Shown here piece by piece: positions 1 to 8,414 of a stretch of DNA of 64,000 bases (position 1 is its first letter; each line of letters begins with the position of its first letter). The notes under the pieces are model-generated. The model saw only the letters and a program-made list of their open reading frames with translations. It did no database searches and was not told where the DNA came from. The position numbers were made by a program, and so were the translations under genes. Source of the stretch: Pseudomonas sp. QS1027 (GTDB lineage Bacteria > Pseudomonadota > Gammaproteobacteria > Pseudomonadales > Pseudomonadaceae); contig NZ_PHSU01000033.1 in NCBI RefSeq assembly GCF_002814235.1, positions 186,001 through 250,000 of the forward strand, read 5' to 3'.

Positions 1-1
1 C

Positions 2-220
2 CGCGGATTCGCCTGCACGGCGGCCCAGGGCAACTTCTTCATGGTCAACCTGGGGCGTCCCGCCGATGTGATTGCCGAGGGGCTGGCACAGCGCGGTGTC
101 CGGGTCGGACGGATCTGGCAGGACTGGCCGAACTGGCTGCGTATCACGGTCGGCAAGGACGAGGAGATGGCCCGCTTGCGCAACGCCTTCGCCGTGGTGG
201 CGTTGCCTGGGAAACATTGA
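2..220 (+). CDS. C-terminal part of a HisC-like class I/II aminotransferase (partial)
   Basis: Frame 2 is open from the left edge to a TGA at 218-220 and encodes 72 residues. The segment with FACTAAQGNFFMVNLG, then RGVRVGRI and WLRITVG, is the C-terminal small domain of histidinol-phosphate aminotransferase-type PLP enzymes, including the Arg of the LRIT(V)G motif that binds the substrate carboxylate. The N-terminus with the PLP lysine lies outside the window, so the exact substrate (histidinol phosphate or another amino acid) cannot be judged. It points toward the convergently oriented folD gene. Confidence 0.75.
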   Translation, partial: RGFACTAAQGNFFMVNLGRPADVIAEGLAQRGVRVGRIWQDWPNWLRITVGKDEEMARLRNAFAVVALPGKH

Positions 221-320
221 GTTCCGGCCGCGTGGCGGGGCTGCGCAAACCCCGTCGCGGCTCATGTCGATGGCAGCGGCCGGTCCGCGCTGAATCGGCA
301 AGCACTGCCCGAGTCGATGG

Positions 321-1196
321 CTAGGCCCGCTGCAACCGTGTGGCAATCACGGTATTTTTCAGCAGGTAGGCGATGGTCATCGGGCCGACGCCGCCAGGCA
401 CCGGGGTGATCGCTGCGGCGATTGTCCGCGCGCTGGCATAGTCGACATCCCCCACCAGACGGCTGCCGGTTTCGGTTTCAATCCGATTGATCCCCACATC
501 GATCACCACCGCGCCCGGCTTGAGCCAACTGGCATCGATCAGTTGCGGGCGACCGACGGCGGCGACCACGATATCCGCCAGCCGGCACAACGCCGCGGCA
601 TCGACGCTGCGCGAGTGCACCACGCTGACCGAGCAATGGGCTTGCAGCAACAAGGTCGCCATCGGCTTGCCGACGATATTCGAACGGCCGATGACCACCG
701 CATGCAGGCCGCTCAGATCACCGCAGGTTTCCTGCAACAGGCGCATGCAGCCGCTGGGGGTGCAAGGCGTCAGCACTTCGGCGCCCTGGACCAGGCCGCC
801 AACGTTTTCACGGTGAAAACCGTCCACGTCCTTGATCGGATCGATGGCCTGGATCACCGCCTGTTCCTCGATATGGGCAGGCAGGGGCAATTGCACCAGG
901 ATGCCGTTCACCGCCGGGTCGGTGTTCAGTTCGGCAATCAACTGCAGTAATTCTGCCTGGCCGGTGCTTTCCGGCAGGCGATATTCCAGTGAGCGAATAC
1001 CGACTTCTTCGGCCCGCTGCAATTTGTTGCGTACATAGACGTGACTGGCCGGGTCGTCGCCGACCAGCAGGACTGCCAGGGCCGGAAGAACGCCTTGTGA
1101 GGCCAGGCCCGCAACGTCTGTACGGACTTCCTCGAGTACGCGGGCGGCAATGGCCTTGCCATCGATATCGCGGGCGAGTGGAAGGGAGTTGCTCAT
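321..1196 (-). CDS. folD: Bifunctional methylenetetrahydrofolate dehydrogenase/cyclohydrolase (FolD), probable second copy
   Basis: A 291-residue FolD, which interconverts 5,10-methylene-, methenyl- and 10-formyl-tetrahydrofolate with NADP in the cytoplasm. Visible family motifs are [15 protein letters not shown] (active-site Tyr and Lys), [24 protein letters not shown] (nucleotide site) and [11 protein letters not shown] start at the ATG at 1196 because the protein then begins like other FolDs; the open frame continues 39 codons upstream without similarity. It lies 171 bp downstream of the LLM monooxygenase on the same strand, probably co-transcribed. Placement in a catabolic island suggests a dedicated copy that captures formyl or formaldehyde units (inference); a housekeeping folD is expected elsewhere. 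Confidence 0.9.
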   Translation of the reverse strand: MSNSLPLARDIDGKAIAARVLEEVRTDVAGLASQGVLPALAVLLVGDDPASHVYVRNKLQRAEEVGIRSLEYRLPESTGQAELLQLIAELNTDPAVNGILVQLPLPAHIEEQAVIQAIDPIKDVDGFHRENVGGLVQGAEVLTPCTPSGCMRLLQETCGDLSGLHAVVIGRSNIVGKPMATLLLQAHCSVSVVHSRSVDAAALCRLADIVVAAVGRPQLIDASWLKPGAVVIDVGINRIETETGSRLVGDVDYASARTIAAAITPVPGGVGPMTIAYLLKNTVIATRLQRA

Positions 1197-1367
1197 TGAA
1201 TGCGTCACCGTCGTCTGGATGAACAAGAGACCGACCAGGGACTTGAAGGAGGGATCAAGCCGCTGGGGCGTGGCAGGAATATACCATCTGCCCCGCAGCG
1301 ACCAGTGTGACATAGAGCAGCAGTCCGAGTGTCGGCCGGTCGCTGCTCCAATGAGAGGGGACCAGGG

Positions 1368-2414
1368 CTATCGGTTGAACGCCGGCACCACCTGTTGGAT
1401 AAACAGCTCCAGGGACTTTTTCTTCTCGCTATGGGGCAGGCTGTTGTCGCACCAGAAGCTGAACTCGTCGACTCCCAGTTCCTGGTAATAACGGATACGC
1501 GCGATGACTTCCTGCGGCGTGCCGATCATGGTGTTCTTGCGGATATTTTCCAGTGCGAACTCCGGCCGCTCGGCGAACTTTTCTTCCGGGCTCGGCGCCA
1601 GGAAGCCGTTGACCGGCACCTGTTTGTTGCCGAACCAGGCGTCGAAGGTCCGATAGAACTTCGAGATCGCCGTGGCCCCGACTTTCCAGCCATCCGGATC
1701 ATCGACCGCATGCACATGGGTGTGACGCAGCACCATCAGTTGCGGGCGCGGCACCTCGGGGTTGTTGTCCAGTGCGGCCTGGAACTTGTTCTTCAGATCC
1801 AGGACCTCTTCGTCGCCCTTCATCAGCGGCGTGACCATCACGTTGCAGCCATTGGCCACGGCGAAGTTGTGGGAGTCCGGGTCGCGGGCGGCGATCCACA
1901 TCGGCGGGTTGGGTTTCTGGATCGGCTTGGGCACGCTGGTGGAGGTGGGGAATTTCCAGATCTCGCCGTCATGGGCGTAGTCGCCTTGCCACAGGGCCCG
2001 CACCACCGGGACCATTTCCCGCAATGCCTGGCCACCGGAGGAGGCGGGCATGCCGCCGGCCATGCGGTCGAACTCCACCTGGTAGGCGCCACGGGCCAGG
2101 CCGACTTCCATCCGGCCATTGCTGATCACGTCCAGCAACGCGCATTCCCCGGCGACCCGCAACGGGTGCCAGAACGGCGCGATGATGGTGCCGGCGCCCA
2201 GGTGGATGGTGCTGGTTTTGGCGGCGAGATACGCCAGCAGCGGCATCGGGCTTGGGGAAATGGTGTATTCCATGGCGTGGTGTTCGCCAATCCATACGGT
2301 GCTGAAGCCGCCGGCCTCGGCCATCAGGGTCAGTTCGCTGAGGTCTTCGAACAGTTGGCGGTGACTGACACTTTCGTCCCAACGCTCCATGTGGATGAAG
2401 AGGGAAAACTTCAT
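1368..2414 (-). CDS. LLM-class flavin-dependent monooxygenase, oxygenase component
   Basis: A 348-residue member of the bacterial luciferase-like monooxygenase family: an (alpha/beta)8-barrel that uses reduced FMN and O2. The N-terminus MKFSLFIHMERWDES, the segment FSTVWIGEHHAMEY and the conserved LLGVD-like C-terminal part (EVIARIRYYQELGVDEFSFW) are typical. The ATG at 2414 has a good GAGGTAAGCGTC ribosome site; an upstream in-frame start at 2504 would run through the operator palindrome and is rejected. It needs a partner reductase, and two stand in the island. Size and partners match TgnA, the trigonelline 3,4-ring-opening oxygenase of Acinetobacter (family knowledge); the substrate here is inferred only. 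Confidence 0.88.
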   Translation of the reverse strand: MKFSLFIHMERWDESVSHRQLFEDLSELTLMAEAGGFSTVWIGEHHAMEYTISPSPMPLLAYLAAKTSTIHLGAGTIIAPFWHPLRVAGECALLDVISNGRMEVGLARGAYQVEFDRMAGGMPASSGGQALREMVPVVRALWQGDYAHDGEIWKFPTSTSVPKPIQKPNPPMWIAARDPDSHNFAVANGCNVMVTPLMKGDEEVLDLKNKFQAALDNNPEVPRPQLMVLRHTHVHAVDDPDGWKVGATAISKFYRTFDAWFGNKQVPVNGFLAPSPEEKFAERPEFALENIRKNTMIGTPQEVIARIRYYQELGVDEFSFWCDNSLPHSEKKKSLELFIQQVVPAFNR

Positions 2415-2463
2415 GACGCTTACCTCGGATTTTTTGTTGTTGGCCGGCAGGTCTGTCTGCTGA

Positions 2464-2483
2464 TTTATTGGTATACCATAATA
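2464..2483. promoter_or_regulatory. Putative GntR operator, site 1 (upstream of LLM monooxygenase)
   Basis: TTTATTGGTATACCATAATA, centred on the palindrome GGTATACC at 2470-2477, ends about 50 bp before the monooxygenase start. It is one of five similar sites in the island; the left arm has lost some symmetry relative to the consensus TATTATGGTATACCATAATA. Confidence 0.7.
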
Positions 2484-2531
2484 CTGTTTATTGCTGTTAA
2501 GCAAGGACCGTCTGTGCAGCGCTGTACAGGC

Positions 2532-3017
2532 TCAAGCGAGAACGGGCAGGGCGCCCATCTTGCCGTGGCAGTAGATCATCGGGCCGGCGTCCTGGCGTGG
2601 CACGATCAGGTTCTTCACCGCGCCGACCATGATCGCGTGGTCGCCGCCTTCATACTCGCGCCACAGTTCGCACTCGATGATGGCGCTGGCATTGGGCAAC
2701 AGCGGGTTGCCCAGTTCGCTCAAGGTCCACTGGATGCCCTGGGCCTTGTCCTTGCCTTTGCGGGCGAAGGCATAGGCCTCGTTCTGCTGGCCGCCGGACA
2801 GCACATGAATGGCGAAACGCTTGTTCTTGATCAGCACCGGATAGGAGTCGGAGCTGTAGTTGGGGCAGAACAGCACCAGGGCCGGGTCCATGGACAGGGA
2901 GCTGAAGGCACTGGCGGTGAGGCCGACCACCTGGCCGTCGTCATCCAGGGTGGTGATCACGGTGACTCCGGACGGGAACGAGCCCATGACTTGTTTGTAG
3001 ATGGCGGCATCGATCAT
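2532..3017 (-). CDS. Flavin reductase, HpaC-like, reductase component (copy A)
   Basis: A 161-residue FMN-binding split-barrel flavin reductase supplying reduced flavin to the LLM oxygenase. Recognisable family parts are MGSFPSGVTVITT at the N-terminus, GLTASAFSSLSMDPALVLFC, and the C-terminal DHAIMVGAVKNL, where the GDH motif contacts NAD(P)H. The ATG at 3017 has GAGGACC upstream. It is transcribed toward the monooxygenase with its own operator copy at 3061-3080. A paralogue of the same length lies at 14338-14823; my hand alignment gives 41 differences in 161 positions. Which one serves the oxygenase cannot be read from sequence. Confidence 0.9.
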   Translation of the reverse strand: MIDAAIYKQVMGSFPSGVTVITTLDDDGQVVGLTASAFSSLSMDPALVLFCPNYSSDSYPVLIKNKRFAIHVLSGGQQNEAYAFARKGKDKAQGIQWTLSELGNPLLPNASAIIECELWREYEGGDHAIMVGAVKNLIVPRQDAGPMIYCHGKMGALPVLA

Positions 3018-3060
3018 GGGGCGGTCCTCGGGTGGCTGGAGCTTTTTATTGAGTTATAGG

Positions 3061-3080
3061 TATTATGGTATACCGTAATA
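3061..3080. promoter_or_regulatory. Putative GntR operator, site 2 (upstream of flavin reductase A)
   Basis: TATTATGGTATACCGTAATA, nearly perfect palindrome with one mismatch, 44 bp before the flavin reductase start codon. Shares the GGTATACC core and flanks with the other four island sites. Confidence 0.75.
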
Positions 3081-3228
3081 CCGTGCTTGCAAGGGCTTTT
3101 TGTCGATGTAGTGGTTCGACACAGTCAGCCGACCTGAAACGGCTCCACTTTTTTTCAGGTGCCGTTTAGAGTCTGTGCTTTTGGGGGAGGGCGACAGGCT
3201 TTCCCCTGACTGCTTAGGGAAGAGAGTC

Positions 3229-5535
3229 ATGCAGCGCTTTGATCGCAGTTTTGTGCCGCCGCCGAGTTGGTTGCAGAGTCGGGAGGCCAGCGTCAGCAGG
3301 CAAGCGGTGGCCGATTATTTTCTGGCGGACCAGACGAAGAGAGCACAGACCCGAGCCCCGGAGTTGGGCTTCAATCTGGATCATCCATCCGTTCACGTTA
3401 GCCTGGATCGGTTGTTTCACGGCAAGTGCGCGTTCTGTGAACGCAGAGGCCCCACGTCTTTTTACCGATTTCGTCCTGGGGAAGGCGTCAGCCCCGTAGA
3501 GCACACGCCAGATGCTCATCTGTATTACTTCTGGCTGAGCAATGCCTGGGAGAATATCTATCCCATATGCAATGGCTGTGAACCCGACCGGCCTGGCTAC
3601 TTCCCTGTTCGGGGCACCCGTTCACCCCTGCCGACACAGGGTCAGCTTGAAGCCTACGCAGCGGAGAGCCTGGGTGAATGGCGCGACTATCCGCTCAAGG
3701 AGCGGCATCTCCTGCTCGATCCCTGCGAGCGAGTAAGCATTGCCCGGCACCTATCTGTGAATCTTTCCGGTGAGCTGCTTGCACTGACAGGGCGGGCACG
3801 AGAAACGATCTTCCATTTCAAGCTCAATCGCAGTCAGTTGGTTGAGCAGCGTAGAAGCAGACTGCAATCCTATTTCGACGAACTGCTCTACGAGCGGCTT
3901 CCTGAAGTGGAGGAGGATAAGGTGCCATTTCCGCCAGTCCTTGACTTTTCCTCACTGGAGTTTGGGGGGCTTTGGTACTTGCTGTGCCGTCGTATCCTGT
4001 TGGCGCTTTCACCGACCAAAGTCCAGCCGCTGGCACTTTCGTACCGCCGTATTCACTGGACATTTCACGCCATTGCTCTAAATCCAGATTTTGAAGACTG
4101 GTGTGAGGGCCTTGAAGCCAGGCTGGCACTTCCGATTGTGAAAACTCCCGCCCAAGCGCTTAAGCCGTCGCAGTCCTTTCCACGGGAGTACTCGCCATTG
4201 GCCTCGATTCACTTGAGTAATTTCAAGGGAATTGAACATCTCGAACTGCTGATGCCATCCGCAAAGGATTATCCCGCCTCCAGCGTGAAGCCCGTACAAC
4301 CTGCCTTGCTGATTCTGGGTGAAAATGCCGCCGGAAAAAGCTCCATCCTCGAAGCCACGGCCCTGGCGCTGTGCTCCGAAGAGGCTCGCGCGCAGCTACC
4401 AGTCGACGTCGCCTCGCTGCCCCTCGATCCTGAGTTGCTGGGCGCAGGGTTGGTCCCTCGATGCACCTCGGCGACGGTAACGGTCACCTTCCAGGATTCC
4501 AGCAAACGAGAGCTGACCATTGCCGGCGGAGGCTACTGGCCCGAAGGTACACCCATCACGCCGCCGGTCTTCGCCTACGGCGCCTTCCGCCAATACCAGA
4601 AGCAGGTGCGGCGCTACAGCCCGGGCAAATCGATCATCAACCTTTTCGACGCCACGGCCCTGTTGTCCAACCCGGAAAAGTGGCTGTTGGGGCTTAAACA
4701 GGTCGAGTTCGACAGTGTGGTGCGGGCCCTGCGGGATATCCTCTCCATCGAGGGCGAGTTCGAGGTCATGGAGCGCGACTTTGAAAACCAGCGCTGCCTG
4801 ATTGTCACCGCCACCGCCGGTAGTCGGGCCTTCTGTCGAACCCCACTGAGCCTGGCGTCCTCAGGCTATCGCTCGGTGCTGGCGATGGTCTGCGACATCA
4901 TCCAGGGCCTGATGAACCGGCGCATCAACCCCTACTTCGAAAGCCTGGAAACCGCCCAGGCCGTGGTGCTGATCGACGAGGTCGAGGCCCATCTGCATCC
5001 GTGCTGGAAAATCCAGATCATGAGCGTGCTACGCAGCGCCTTGCCGAACGTGACCTTTATCGCCACCACCCACGATCCGTTGTGCCTGCGGGGCATGCAG
5101 GACGGTGAGGTGATCGTCATGCAGCGGGTCGCCAGCGAGGACAACCCCGACAGCGATTGGCCGGTGATGGTGGAGCAGGTGATCCGCCTGCCCAACGTCA
5201 GCCAACTGACCATCGAGCAACTGCTGACCTCGGACTTTTTCAGCCTGAGCTCCACCGACCAGCCGGACACCGAGCGCGAGCTGGCGATGCTTGCCGACCT
5301 GCTGGCCGCCCGGGAGCTGGGCCAGCCTCTGAGCGAGGCGCAGCAACACGCCTGGAACCGCTTCGAACGGGATATCAGCGATGCTCTGCCGGTAGGTGCC
5401 ACGGAAGTCCAGCGGCTGGTGCAGGAAGCGGTGGTGGAGTACCTGCAGAACCGTCGCCGGACCAGCGCGCTCAAACTCCGCGAGCTGCGTGAAACCTCGA
5501 AAAAAAGGATCCTCGCTGTCCTGGAGGGGATCTGA
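3229..5535 (+). CDS. HNH nuclease domain fused to an AAA/ABC-type ATPase, Septu-like anti-phage protein
   Basis: A 768-residue two-part protein. Residues about 55-125 form an HNH/zinc-finger nuclease domain: LFHGKCAFCE (Cys67, Cys70), VEH (His92), WENIYPICNGC (Asn109, Cys114, Cys117). After a linker comes an SMC/ABC-like ATPase: SIHLSNFKGIEHLEL near 327, Walker A GENAAGKS at 364-371, a signature-like SLASSGYRS near 541, Walker B VVLIDEVEAHLHP at 579-591, and the switch histidine in TTHDP (615). The C-terminal 130 residues are charged and helical. Known Septu systems pair a separate ATPase (PtuA) with an HNH nuclease (PtuB); here the ATPase carries its own HNH domain and a second HNH gene follows 3 bp later. 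I use the ATG at 3229 (AGAGAG before it) rather than an upstream GTG. The anti-phage role is inferred from family resemblance. GC content appears to rise sharply within the gene. Confidence 0.8.
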   Translation: MQRFDRSFVPPPSWLQSREASVSRQAVADYFLADQTKRAQTRAPELGFNLDHPSVHVSLDRLFHGKCAFCERRGPTSFYRFRPGEGVSPVEHTPDAHLYYFWLSNAWENIYPICNGCEPDRPGYFPVRGTRSPLPTQGQLEAYAAESLGEWRDYPLKERHLLLDPCERVSIARHLSVNLSGELLALTGRARETIFHFKLNRSQLVEQRRSRLQSYFDELLYERLPEVEEDKVPFPPVLDFSSLEFGGLWYLLCRRILLALSPTKVQPLALSYRRIHWTFHAIALNPDFEDWCEGLEARLALPIVKTPAQALKPSQSFPREYSPLASIHLSNFKGIEHLELLMPSAKDYPASSVKPVQPALLILGENAAGKSSILEATALALCSEEARAQLPVDVASLPLDPELLGAGLVPRCTSATVTVTFQDSSKRELTIAGGGYWPEGTPITPPVFAYGAFRQYQKQVRRYSPGKSIINLFDATALLSNPEKWLLGLKQVEFDSVVRALRDILSIEGEFEVMERDFENQRCLIVTATAGSRAFCRTPLSLASSGYRSVLAMVCDIIQGLMNRRINPYFESLETAQAVVLIDEVEAHLHPCWKIQIMSVLRSALPNVTFIATTHDPLCLRGMQDGEVIVMQRVASEDNPDSDWPVMVEQVIRLPNVSQLTIEQLLTSDFFSLSSTDQPDTERELAMLADLLAARELGQPLSEAQQHAWNRFERDISDALPVGATEVQRLVQEAVVEYLQNRRRTSALKLRELRETSKKRILAVLEGI

Positions 5536-5538
5536 AGC

Positions 5539-6540
5539 ATGCGCGCCGTCATTCGAACGATTGCCAAGGCTCCGGATGCCCTGTCCGGAACCGACTCGCC
5601 CGCCGCCAAAGAGCTGCAAAAGCTCAAGGCCTGGTTCGCCGCACCTGCCGGTAGCCCACCGGCTTTTGCGGTCTATAAGTCCGACAGCGTAAAAAAGCAG
5701 CTCGATGAACTGTTCCATGGCAAATGCGCCTATTGCGAAAGCTTCTTCGCCTCCACCGCGCCGGTGGATGTCGAGCATTACCGGCCCAAGGGCGCGGTGT
5801 CCGAAGACGCCAGCCATCCCGGCTACTGGTGGCTCGCCATGGACTGGGACAACCTGCTGCCCAGTTGCATCGACTGCAACCGCAAGCGCAAGCAGGTCAC
5901 CCCCAGGCTGTCGGCCAGGCTGCTGACCTTGCGGGACGACCGCCAGGGGTTCAACCAGGGCAGCCTGCTGCTCTCCGGCAAGAAGGACAGCTTCCCGATC
6001 CTCGGCCAGCGGGCCATGTCCGCTGCGCAAGACTTTGCCGACGAGTACCCGCTGCTGCTCGACCCGTGCCGCGACAACCCGGACGAACACCTGAGGTTTC
6101 ATATCGACCGGGCCAACCTGATCGGCCTGGTGCTGCCCCGCTCGCATGCCGGAGCAGACCTTCCGCCCCTGGCCGGGGCCGGCGCTGCCCTGGATGGTCA
6201 CCTCGAGGAAGCGCTGGCGTCCGGCGTAAGCCTCAAGGGCAGCGTCTCGATTCATGTCTACGGTTTGAACCGGCTGGGCCTGGTGCAGGAGCGCACGCGC
6301 CTGCTGCGCCAGCTGGAGTTCCTGGAAATGCTGGCGCTGGAAGTGGGGGCGATGGCAGACGAGCTTTTACCTGATCCCGAGGCGCCGCCCTCCGCTACGG
6401 TGGCCAGTATCGCCAAGCGCCTGTACTTCCTCCAGGATCGGATTCTCGGGGAAATGAAGCGCATGGCCCGGCCAGAGGCGCCTTATTCGGCCATGGTCCG
6501 GGCCTGGATCGAGGACTTCAAGGTCCGGCTACAGGCCTGA
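5539..6540 (+). CDS. Stand-alone HNH endonuclease, PtuB-like (retron/Septu-type)
   Basis: A 333-residue protein with an HNH domain in residues 55-120: LFHGKCAYCES (Cys63, Cys66), DVEHYRPKG (catalytic-type His80), DWDNLLPSCIDCNRKRK (Asn105, Cys110, Cys113, Asn114). This is the pattern of the HNH nucleases found with PtuA ATPases in Septu and in some retrons. All metal and catalytic positions appear intact. The start overlaps nothing but follows the ATPase stop by 3 bp with GGAGGGGATC before it, so the two are one operon and probably one complex. The remaining 210 residues contain no motif I recognise. The decamer-like LFHGKCA(F/Y)CE shared with the upstream fusion suggests a common nuclease ancestor. 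Confidence 0.82.
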   Translation: MRAVIRTIAKAPDALSGTDSPAAKELQKLKAWFAAPAGSPPAFAVYKSDSVKKQLDELFHGKCAYCESFFASTAPVDVEHYRPKGAVSEDASHPGYWWLAMDWDNLLPSCIDCNRKRKQVTPRLSARLLTLRDDRQGFNQGSLLLSGKKDSFPILGQRAMSAAQDFADEYPLLLDPCRDNPDEHLRFHIDRANLIGLVLPRSHAGADLPPLAGAGAALDGHLEEALASGVSLKGSVSIHVYGLNRLGLVQERTRLLRQLEFLEMLALEVGAMADELLPDPEAPPSATVASIAKRLYFLQDRILGEMKRMARPEAPYSAMVRAWIEDFKVRLQA

Positions 6541-7176
6541 CTACGGCGCCGTTTCGGCGCTGCGTATACCCTGGTGCTCGGCCACCACGCGCAAGGTCCT
6601 GAGGCTGACCATCGGCGCGTCGACCACGAACTGATTGGCCAGCCAGGACGGGATATCGCCGGCCGGTTCGGCTTGCAGTTCATAGGTCACACGGGTTTGC
6701 GTGTCGCTTTCGGGGTGCAGGGTCCATAGGCCTTTCATCTGGCTGACACGGATCTGTCCCGGCACGTAGGGTACGAAGCCGGGCACCGCCTCCAGGCGTC
6801 GAGTCAGGCTACCATCGTCGGCGCGCTCGCTATGCACGTGAATCACCATGTCACGGGTTTGCGCCGGCCACGGCAACGCGGTGGTCAGATAGACCCAGGT
6901 GTCGTCGCCGTCATTTTTCAGCAGGCGCATATCGGCGCAGCCATACAGCCATTTGCAGGCCACCCGGAGGTTTTCCTGCAGGTTGCTCAGGGTGCCGACA
7001 TCGGCCTTGATCAGCGTCTCGCCGCGAAAGCTCTGGTAGCGCGATCCCGGGACGTGGCTCAGGTAGACCTGAATGCCGTCTTCATCCTTGGCCAGTTGCC
7101 AGTCCAGGGGCGCCGCCAGTGTTGCCGTGCCGAGAAGAACACTGGCCAGCGCTGTCGCAGATAACAGGATGTTCAT
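6541..7176 (-). CDS. Exported START-domain protein
   Basis: A 211-residue protein with a cleavable signal peptide (MNILLSATALASVLLGTATLAA), followed by a START/polyketide-cyclase-like fold: DWQLAKDEDGIQVYLSHVPGS near residue 25 and PAQTRDMVIH(V)HSE in the middle are typical of bacterial START proteins, which bind hydrophobic ligands. Ribosome site GGAGATCCGA precedes ATG 7176. Its stop codon directly abuts that of the convergent HNH gene (6540/6541). No ligand can be named; a periplasmic lipid-binding role is only a family-level guess. Confidence 0.75.
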   Translation of the reverse strand: MNILLSATALASVLLGTATLAAPLDWQLAKDEDGIQVYLSHVPGSRYQSFRGETLIKADVGTLSNLQENLRVACKWLYGCADMRLLKNDGDDTWVYLTTALPWPAQTRDMVIHVHSERADDGSLTRRLEAVPGFVPYVPGQIRVSQMKGLWTLHPESDTQTRVTYELQAEPAGDIPSWLANQFVVDAPMVSLRTLRVVAEHQGIRSAETAP

Positions 7177-7226
7177 TCGGATCTCCGGGTTGCACGGCCG
7201 ATAGTGCCTGGCTACCCAGATATAAC

Positions 7227-7240
7227 ACCCGAGCCCGGGT
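7227..7240 (-). terminator. Short GC-rich hairpin downstream of the ABC importer operon
   Basis: ACCCG-AGCC-CGGGT forms a 5-bp stem with a 4-base loop immediately after the ATPase stop codon at 7246. Read on the minus strand the following bases are only weakly T-rich (GTTATAT); on the plus strand TTTTATT follows. A weak or bidirectional terminator is possible. Confidence 0.4.
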
Positions 7241-7245
7241 TTTAT

Positions 7246-8397
7246 TCAATGGGCGCCGGCCGCCTTGTTCAGATCGCCTTCGCTCCATTGGGTATAGACG
7301 CAAGCGTCCGCGCTGGCCCAGCGTACCCGCAGGGGATCGCCGGCCTTGAGCGACATGCCGGTGGCCGACAGCGCCTTGACCGTCATCGCCGTGCCGCCGT
7401 CGGTGACCACGCTGCAGGTCTGGCTTTCGCCGAGAAAGAGCATTTCGCCGACCTTGGCCGAGACCTCGTTCCAGCCTGCCGGCAAGGGTTCGGCGGCGGC
7501 CTGTTCGAGGCTCAGGGCCAGGGCTTTCTCCGGACGCACCATCAGCAACAGCGGCTGCTCGCTGGACACTCCGGAGGTCGGCCGGATCGCCAGGGCCTGG
7601 CCCTCGAAATCCGCCACGGCGTTGCCGCGGGCCTTGAGCTTGAGGAAGTTCGAGTTGCCGAGGAACGAGGCGACAAAGGCGTTCGGCGGGTTCTGGTAGA
7701 GGTCGTAGCCGCTGCCCAGGCCGACGATCTTGCCGTGGCTGAAGATCGCGATGCGCTGGGACAGGCGCATGGCTTCCTCCTGGTCGTGGGTCACGTAGAC
7801 GATGGTGATGCCCAGCCGGCGATGCAGTTGGCGCAGCTCGTCCTGCAGGTCTTCGCGCAGCTTCTTGTCCAGGGCCCCGAGGGGTTCGTCCATCAGCAGG
7901 ATGCGTGGTTCGTAGACCAGCGCCCGGGCAATCGCCACGCGCTGTTGTTGTCCACCGGAGAGCTGCGAAGGGCGGCGATGGGCGAAGGCATCGAGCTGCA
8001 CCAGCTTGAGCATGGCGTCGACCCGGCGCTCGCGCTCCTCGCTGCTGAGCTTGCGCAGGGTCAGCGGGAAGGCGATGTTGTCGCGCACCGACAGGTGGGG
8101 AAACAGCGAGTAGCGCTGGAACACCATGCCGATATCGCGTTTGTGCGGCGGCACCTTGACCAGGGACTGTCCGCTTACCAGGATCTCGCCGCTACTGGGC
8201 GTCTCGAAGCCGGCCAGCATCGACAGGGTGGTGCTTTTACCGGAACCACTGGAACCCAGGAAGGTGAGGAATTCACCTTCCTGGATATCCAGGGAAATAT
8301 TGTCCACGGCGGCGAAGTCGCCATAGTGCTTGTTCAGGTTGCGCAGGCTGACCAGGGGGCGGTCGTGCTGCGCGGGGTCTTTGATCACGGCACTCAT
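7246..8397 (-). CDS. ABC transporter ATP-binding protein, PotA-type
   Basis: A 383-residue ATPase energising import by the adjacent permeases. Walker A GSSGSGKST, Q-loop VFQRYSLFPH, signature LSGGQQQR, Walker B ILLMDEP and switch histidine VTHDQEEA are all present, followed from about residue 285 by a TOBE-type regulatory domain. It is the last gene of a four-gene operon (binding protein, two permeases, ATPase), 17 bp after the second permease. PotA-type systems import polyamines and related cationic or zwitterionic amines; the position inside the catabolic island suggests it imports the island's substrate (inference). Confidence 0.9.
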   Translation of the reverse strand: MSAVIKDPAQHDRPLVSLRNLNKHYGDFAAVDNISLDIQEGEFLTFLGSSGSGKSTTLSMLAGFETPSSGEILVSGQSLVKVPPHKRDIGMVFQRYSLFPHLSVRDNIAFPLTLRKLSSEERERRVDAMLKLVQLDAFAHRRPSQLSGGQQQRVAIARALVYEPRILLMDEPLGALDKKLREDLQDELRQLHRRLGITIVYVTHDQEEAMRLSQRIAIFSHGKIVGLGSGYDLYQNPPNAFVASFLGNSNFLKLKARGNAVADFEGQALAIRPTSGVSSEQPLLLMVRPEKALALSLEQAAAEPLPAGWNEVSAKVGEMLFLGESQTCSVVTDGGTAMTVKALSATGMSLKAGDPLRVRWASADACVYTQWSEGDLNKAAGAH

Positions 8398-8414
8398 GTT
8401 CTACTCCAGGGCGC

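Noticed and set aside
1329-3059. A 576-codon open frame antisense to the LLM monooxygenase and flavin reductase
   Set aside because: Its sequence is His/Gly/Gln-rich and low in hydrophobic pattern, typical of the antisense shadow of GC-rich genes; the minus strand holds two recognisable enzymes.
3081-3228. Possible retron RNA in front of the HNH-ATPase gene
   Set aside because: No reverse transcriptase gene is next to it and I see no convincing long inverted repeat in the 150 bp upstream.
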